Position numbers and translations under genes: made by a program. From positions 682,001 through 746,000 of the forward strand of contig JAPXFQ010001965.1 of NCBI GenBank assembly GCA_028564705.1: a stretch of 64,000 nucleotides of DNA. The letters run 5' to 3'. This DNA comes from Apricaphanius iberus (taxonomy: Eukaryota > Chordata > Actinopteri > Cyprinodontiformes > Aphaniidae). Position 1 is the stretch's first letter. Every line of letters starts with the position of its first letter. Shown here piece after piece: positions 57,313-64,000 of this stretch. The notes beneath the pieces are model-generated. The model saw only the letters and a program-made list of their open reading frames with translations, had not been told where the DNA came from and did not search any database.

Positions 57313-60300
57313 CAGTGATAATGATACCAAATACATGCTTACAGAAGCATGAGTAGAGAAAAAACAGAGACATATAGGTTTAACAGATTTACACAATCAA
57401 TAAATAAGAAAAGATGATGTAAGGAACACATTTATGCAATTTAAATAAAAACAGATAAAACACAATAGATTAAAAATGAAAAATATAATAAGAATAATAA
57501 AAATTAAACCACGAGAATCAAATAGTGATCAGAAAGCACAACTTAGGGCTTTGATTCCCCAAATAAATGATATTGGGCTTGTCCTGTACCTACTGTTGAA
57601 ACATGAAGCATACAAGAGAAAAAAGAAGAACCTTATATGGGTACGTTGGTGAAATATGCAAATTAAATCATACATGTCTGCTTCAGGATTAGACATGTTT
57701 GTAGGACCAGCAAGGTCTAGTCAAATATGCAATCTTTTACATATACGATTGCATGTTAGATACAATTTCCTCACATTTGTAGACAGAATTTTGATGTCAA
57801 GCATTCCAAGCACATTCAGCACATTGTCTCTCCTGGGTTCTCGCTGCATGTGTGCAGCTGCACTTCACCTTAATCCTAGAAGCTTTTTTTTTTTCACTCT
57901 TTTTCCTCGAAGCACCTTTCTCCTTCTCCCTCTCTCCTTCGAGAACCACTATCCATCTCCCTCTTTCCTGGAGCCTTCTTCTGTCTCCCTCCCATTCTCT
58001 ACTCTCATCACTAAATAATTCCTTACAGAAGAAAATCTAATCAAATCTCAGTGAGAGTGAGAAATGCTGAGAGATGGGGAGAAATTGTGTGTGAATTAGA
58101 CTTGGTAGAGGAGGGTAAAAGGGACAGAATCTGAAAGCAGGATTGGCAGTGTGTGAGAGGGTCGTAGAGTGACAGACTTGCTTGTGCATTAGCAGTCAGA
58201 GCACTTAGTATGAGGAATCCATTCATTATTCATTAGCTAATTCACCATGTGTAGTAATTAAAATGAGAGCTTGCTCTAAAATGGAATGAGCTATGATAGA
58301 CTGTTTTTCTATGTACAATATTTAAAGGAGACTTTTTTTGTTCAGGGCTCATGCTTCAGGGTTTTATAAATCATGTTTTCATCCTTAAATGCCTCAGCTT
58401 CCTTTGAGGACTGCTTAAGTGCATGGGGCAACGGATTTTAGAAAAGGAGAGAGAATACAAAATAGAAATATGCAAATATACAACATGACCTATAAATAAC
58501 ATATACATAACAAACTCTTGCTCCTGTTATAGACTCGGAATCTAATGAAATTTGAAGATAAATTAGCACTGTCAGGTACACATTTAATGATTATCCAGTC
58601 TATCAATTTACATATTGTTTTTGCTCATTTATTTAGTAATATGTTCAAGCATGTCATAAAAGCATGTACTTGCAATGTAATTAATGTAACCCATGAATTT
58701 GATGTTAATATTATTACCAAAACCCTAAATTACAATAATTGCTTTTAAGTGTTGCCATTTTACACTATAGTTTAATCATCATGTCACTGATCATTCTATG
58801 TGGGAAAATAGAAGCGCTGCTCTGAGTTAAATATGAACAACAGAGTTGCCTGTTGTGGCCTGGTTCTGATAGCTGTGCTGAAAGGTTGGAGCCAAAATAA
58901 TCGCACCAGATGTCTGTTGGTAACGCTCGTTTTTACTGCAACCATTAGTCTAATAGTCTCTCTGGCAGATGTAAGATCAGTGGGGACAGCTTCCATTTTT
59001 TGAACACTTATTGATAAATATAGATGCAGACATGTCAGCTTACAGCAACAATCACTAGTTTTGGATCTAAACGATATTTTCTCATTTATATGTTTAGTAT
59101 AGAATACTTCTTCAGAAGGAAGATGCAGGGGTGGCATGTAACCACTGCATCATGTGTGGGTTGTTTTCTGTAGCGTTATATGACCTGACAAGGGAGAAGG
59201 CTGTACATAAGAACTTAATGGAACACAGATTGGTCCAACCTGATCTTGCACACTGTATGAACGAAACACATTCTCATTAGCATTGCTTGGGGCTCTTGTT
59301 TTTACTTGTTGAAATTAGCAGCACCATAGCAACAAGGAAAATTAAAAGTCAATTAGCGGTCTATTGTGGTGGACACACAGCTGCTGAGGACATATTTGGT
59401 CAGTCAACTTAGGAGACAGGAAATAAACTTTTGAACAATCCCCTTAACAGCGGAGGACATAATGGTAATGACTTTCAAGCTCAAAATGAAAAGCTCTGTT
59501 ATTTCAGATCTTTTTTTCTTTTTCTTTTTTTTTTGTCAGAAAAGGTAACTGCATATCCTACCAACAGAAACCATAACAACTGGTCCTCTTAATTTGCATT
59601 CTTTCAACACACTGTTGTACTTAAATATAGTACTTTTGTGGAATATAAATGTAAATGTGGCTTGCAAATCTGCAGAATATGGCTTGCAAACACTGCTGAC
59701 ACAAAGCTATTCTGATTGCAGTCATTTACCCAGTTGAAATCTCTTCCCTTCACACACTATGTTGTGTCCAGTGATGATTGTGCTTTACTCTCTTTTCTGT
59801 TCTGCCATGTTCTCGAACAGTGACTTTAGCTTCTCAAATAGTAATTGAAGATACTTTGCAGACTGTAATTTTTTTTTCTTTTCTTTTTTGCAAAATAGCC
59901 CAAGTTCAGTAAGACTGGATGAAAAAACATCCACGTGCAGTCATTTTCCAATCTTGTGGTAGATTCTCATTGGGACTCAGAATCTATTCAATTCAAATCT
60001 AAAAAATTGTATTAAGTGAATTAATAAAGGAAATGAATTATATTACTGGAAATTAAATGTTGTAAGTCAGATCTGTACTTGGATGGATAACCCTTGATCC
60101 AAGCCATTCTATAGTAACCTTGACTTTAGGTTCAGGGAAGTTTGAGTGCTGAAAGATAAATCATTGCCTGTTATTCAAGTCTTTTGCAGCCTTTTGAAAA
60201 TGTGTCTTCACTGTTTTCACTGTATTTACAATTACTTTGCAATTAACCCAGACCAGATACCCTTTCTCTGCAGAAAAAAAAAAATACTATCATACTATGA

Positions 60301-60640
60301 GGCTGCTAACACAATGTTTTAACATGAGAACGATGTCTTCAGGGTGATATGGAACTTTAGTTTTCTAACATAGTGTTTTGCAGATAGTTCAGAGTTAAGT
60401 GCACATTTGTTCACATGTTAGCATTGTGTCCTACATGGCTTGAAATAAAGCTGTGAATATGGTTCCCCATTACTTTCTTTCAGCTATGGAGATTTGTGGA
60501 GCACAATACCTAATAATTAATAGCTCCACTTTTAACATATTTTCTTTACTGAGATAGATCTCCTAAGCTTTTCTACAGTTACCTTTTTTGGTTGACAGCT
60601 ATATCTGGGTATGTTTTCACGTATTTCCTACTCAAATTAT
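57313..60640. other. Intergenic, no gene recognised
   Basis: AT-rich non-coding sequence. A C/T-rich stretch at 57880-58010 produces long frames (57656-58018) without a domain. The 113-codon minus frame at 58796-59137 has no recognisable motif. Confidence 0.4.
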
Positions 60641-60846
60641 TCTCAACCCTGGTACTTTGGACCCACTGTCCTACTTGGTTTGGATGTGTCTCTGCTCCAG
60701 CACACCTGATTCAAATGATATCTCCTGTGTTCCATCAAGTGATGCAGGAGCCCATTAATCACCCATTTATTGAAGTCAGGTGTGTGGCAGCAGGAAAAAC
60801 ACCTAAAACATGTAGGACAGTGGGTCCAGAGGACCGGGGATGACAA
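60641..60846. mobile_element. MITE with long inverted ends (about 206 bp)
   Basis: Outer ends TCTCAACCCTGGTACTTTGG and AGGACCGGGGATGACAA are imperfectly inverted. Just inside, GGACCCACTGTCCTAC (60659-60674) and GTAGGACAGTGGGTCC (60812-60827) are a perfect 16-bp inverted pair. Further inside, ACACCTGATTCAAAT faces GAAGTCAGGTGTGT. Same type as 9987-10177 and 24696-24890. The target duplication is not clear. Confidence 0.7.
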
Positions 60847-61189
60847 ACACTGTCCTATTCCTTGGTAAAGAACTGAATAGTGCTCCAACATGTCCAAACA
60901 TTGGAATATTGTTTTATTTCTTATCCAACTTGCTTCAATCTTTCGGACTTTATAGGCCAACTGCCTGCTGTAGTCCTAACAAAGGAGTTCACAGATTGAA
61001 TCATATACTTTTATAACTTGCAAATTATTTTCCCCAGTCGATATATACTAACTTTTTGGAAGTTAAACATTTTCTTTTTAATCCACAGTACAATGCATAA
61101 ACTGTACTTTTCTAACTTTTTAAAATATTCTAATTGTTTACACATATCTCAGTATCCTGCTCTGTTTTCACACTACAACCTGGGTTTGC

Positions 61190-61385
61190 CACTTTATCTG
61201 CACTTAACCTTAATAACTGTACAGTACTGTTTTTGTAGCTATTGTATGTGATGTAAATATCTTTTCTTCTCTGAAAATTGCGTGTTTCTGTTCTGTGTCG
61301 TGTTCTGTTTGTATATGTGTTTTTTGCTGCTGTTAAAACCAAATTTCCTCTTTGTTGGATAACTAAAGGATTATTCTATTCTGTT
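61190..61385 (+). repeat. LINE 3' tail
   Basis: Ends in AAATTTCCTCTTTGTTGGAT, AACTAAAGG and ATTCT repeats, the same tail type as at 1250 and 37899. The bases before it, GCACTTAACCTTAATAACTG and a T-rich UTR-like run, may be more of the 3' UTR. No coding sequence. Confidence 0.45.
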
Positions 61386-61507
61386 TATGAATAAGGAGAC
61401 TTCTAAAAACAACTGGTAGAACTGATTTTTAAAAATTATTATTATAGGGAAATCACACTAAAGAGGGCAAACAAATGCATACCACCCTTTTAAAATCTCT
61501 TTTCTGT

Positions 61508-61582
61508 GGTGGTGGCTGTAGGGAGCTTAGAATTTCTGGCTCACAGGCCGAAAACTCTACCACTGAGCCACAGCCACCCAGA
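61508..61582 (-). repeat. tRNA-like pseudogene or SINE head
   Basis: On the minus strand GGTGGCTGTGGCTCAGTGGT then AGAG is an excellent box A. The two ends, GGTGGCTGT and ACAGCCACC, pair perfectly like an acceptor stem. The T-arm/box B part (ATTCTAAGCTCCC) is not canonical and there is one extra base before the D-arm, so this is not a functional tRNA. There is no SINE body I recognise beside it. Confidence 0.4.
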
Positions 61583-64000
61583 GAACTACAATCACGCTAA
61601 AATACACTGTTTGCTTTTTGTGATCAGTCTTAATTCTGCTGCTACTATGACATATCATTTTAAAAATCTGAGTAAATATTTTTTATTCAGGAGTTTTTAT
61701 GTCTGCAAAGATCATGTTAATATTAAAGTTAGTCACTTAAATAGAAAGACCACTTTTTTTGGATGGAATGCCTAATTTTCTTGTTAAGACTCTTATTTTA
61801 TTTTAGGTCTTAACGAAACAAACAAAACAACTTGCAAAGGGTGTAACTCAGAATATTTTTTTTTGCTGTTCTTAGACCTGCAATAGAATAGTTTGTTTGG
61901 AATAAACACTGGAACACCCTTTGCACTTTGTGCAAATGCCAGCAGCCACACAAGAACATTTTAGAATAATGATATAAGAACTGCTAACGTTCAAACCACT
62001 TTTCAAACCACCAAAATAAACCTATGTGTAAGCCAACGGCAAGGTAAGTGGTATTGTTATTCCAGTATAAAAACCACTTACACATGAAATAGCAGAACAG
62101 ACAGATCACCAAAAAAGGTCCGGGCCAAAAGAGTGCTATGCGATGCCGAGATGGGATGGGGGGTGGGGGGATGTTTTAATGATTATTGAAGAGCACTTCA
62201 ATTTCAGTGTCAACATTCTGGACCTTTTGTATCTAACATTCGGCATACTTTTCAAACATTGCCAGAATGAAAATGTGTCAAAGTTATGAAAAGTTTTTAA
62301 AGAACACATTTTATACTGTTTCAGTGGTGTGGGTGTATCTGTTTTACTTTTCCTAAAACAGAATTCAGTAAATCATCATTTACAATAATTCATTAATGTC
62401 AAAAACACAAAAATGGGGTAATACTTGTAGGATGTATGTAATATCAAAAAAATCCACATCAAAAATAGTATTTCATTCATTTTATTGGAAGCAACTTTTA
62501 AAGTTTTTAAAGCCTTGTCTTTTCTTCTGTTTCTATGTTTGTAATTTAACATCTAAATGTAAGATATCACTGGCAGTGATTACACTTACTACCTTTGTGT
62601 CAGAAATTAGATCAAAGCAACTCAAGTTCTTGTTAAAAAAAAAACATTTAAAACTGCACCATGTTAAGTAGTTTTTTTTTTCTCCATATAGCACATCCTG
62701 CCTTGTGCCTTAGTTCCAAAGGACAAACGTAAGACGTACATGAGGGAACTGAAGATTGAAAGACAGCAAGAGATCTTGGCTTAAACCACTGTTGCTGGTC
62801 TCTCTCTCTCTTTCTCTCTCTCTGCCTTGGTGTAAAAGTGGGTGTTCATCCCGTGCATACAGATGGCATTACACAAGCAATCCTCTAAACGACTGAGACA
62901 AGCTAACATGCTGATGTCTGAAATGGCCTTCCTCTATCTGCAGTCCCTTTCCAATGTCAAATCCCTATTTTCATCTTATACAGCCAAGAGCCTCTTCTAA
63001 GGGTAGAGCTCGACAAAACATTTTATCCAGTCTTTTTTCCATTCTTGGTTCCCAAATAAATCTATTCCTTTTCTTTCTTTTTTTTTTAGCTGCCATATTA
63101 GAGGCGGAAAATATAGAAAAGACAGCTCTTATGCAGATCATTTGAGAAACAGCTTAAAGCAGTGTTAGAGAATTCTGCAATGGAGAGTCAATGTTGATAA
63201 AAAAAGATTCATTAAATGCATATTAATCCCAACCTAAGTAAAATGTGCTGTGGTATCTCTCCAATCGTCTTCTCTCTAATACCTAGGTAGAAGATAGAAC
63301 AAAATATAACACGAGTAACCTTGAGCGCAGTGGGCCACTGACAGACCAAATCTTTGCGTTGCAAAGTCCATCTTACAATTAATGCGCTATATCTACACTA
63401 CAGCATTATGGAAATGAAACCACGTTGTAGTACAATACATTTGGCAAAGTAAGACCATGTTTTCCATTATTCATGTTATCCAGTCAAGACACCTGCAAGG
63501 CCAGTTTGCACGTTTTTATGATTGTGTATCTGTTTATCCTGAGTGCCAAGGCGCAGACTTGTGTAAATGGGTTTAGAAGTTATTGTGAGTTGTTGCAAAG
63601 ACAAATGTAAACTGCGATGGACACATGAAAGAAAATCAATTTAACCAGAGCTGCATAAGCATCATGTACAATGTAGTAATTGGAAAGAAAAATATCAACA
63701 GCTTTGTTATTGAGAGCAACGACACGTGTTTGAATTTGACTGTACAAAGCTATCCATATAGCTAATTTTAGTTTTAGAGCAGAGTGAACATAGCCTAACT
63801 AATTCTAGGTTTAAGACAAAAGCCTGGATTGCATGCATTTCTTTAACACAGAGAAAGTAAGGTTAAAATGTTTTACCAAAGGTTTGTTAAGATTTACATG
63901 TTATTGCCAGATTACATTTTTCTCCAACAACTTCAGTTTTATTTAATTAAATGCATTTGCATTTTTTTTTTACCTCTGCCGCGGGTTAACAACTTTGAAT
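61583..64000. other. Intergenic, no gene recognised
   Basis: No supported coding or RNA gene. Short G-rich (62155-62170) and TC-repeat (62800-62824) runs only. Confidence 0.4.

Noticed and set aside
60592..60960. Opposed frames with similar peptides (GPTVLH-type)
   Set aside because: Explained by the inverted repeats of the MITE at 60641-60846.

Overview
This is AT-rich vertebrate genomic DNA, almost certainly from a teleost fish and probably a percomorph. The evidence is one intact vertebrate neuronal gene plus a dense load of fish-type repeats: L2 and Tx1 LINEs, Tc1-like elements, hAT-type MITEs and tRNA-headed SINEs. I see no bacterial features, CRISPR arrays or operons.

The only intact protein-coding gene I can support is lrrc4c (netrin-G ligand 1, NGL-1) on the minus strand at 14633-16528. 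It is a single coding exon of 631 residues: signal peptide, LRRNT, leucine-rich repeats, LRRCT, C2-type Ig domain, one membrane span and a C-terminal PDZ ligand ETQI. A 3' splice site lies 27 nt before the start codon, so the 5' UTR continues in exons further up the plus coordinates. LRRC4C is known to sit in gene-poor DNA in vertebrates, which fits one gene in 64 kb.

Layout. 0.5-1.6 kb: a decayed Tx1-like LINE split by another LINE tail. 5.3-6.1 kb: a GC-rich block. 7.3-10.2 kb: an L2 remnant, a deleted Tc1 element, a SINE and a MITE. 10.2-14.6 kb: 3' flank of lrrc4c with no gene seen. 16.9-21.55 kb: two perfect hairpins followed by a 2.26-kb unit in direct tandem duplication, lying in the intron just before the lrrc4c coding exon. 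24-25.3 kb: a microsatellite, a MITE with clean target duplication, and a possible TATA promoter with a splice donor on the plus strand. 26-31 kb: nested transposon remnants. 32.2-32.9 kb: a complete hAT-type MITE. 34.05-38.26 kb: a long inverted repeat with one arm broken by a LINE insertion. 39.9-46.6 kb: LINE, Tc1, unclassified and SINE copies. 46.8-52.9 kb: no gene seen. 52.9-53.4 kb: a second deleted Tc1 element with the same deletion as the one at 8.8 kb. 54.1-57.2 kb: an L2 LINE with most of its reverse transcriptase removed. 57.3-64 kb: small remnants only.

Nothing works as an operon. The biology is one synaptic adhesion gene whose surrounding non-coding DNA has been built by waves of transposition. 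The strongest candidates for something undescribed are the tandem 2.26-kb hairpin-ended unit, the long inverted repeat, the shared-deletion Tc1 pair, the ATG cluster at the lrrc4c start, and the possible promoter at 25.04 kb. Repeat family names come from recognition of motifs and of remembered family sequences; no database search was possible.
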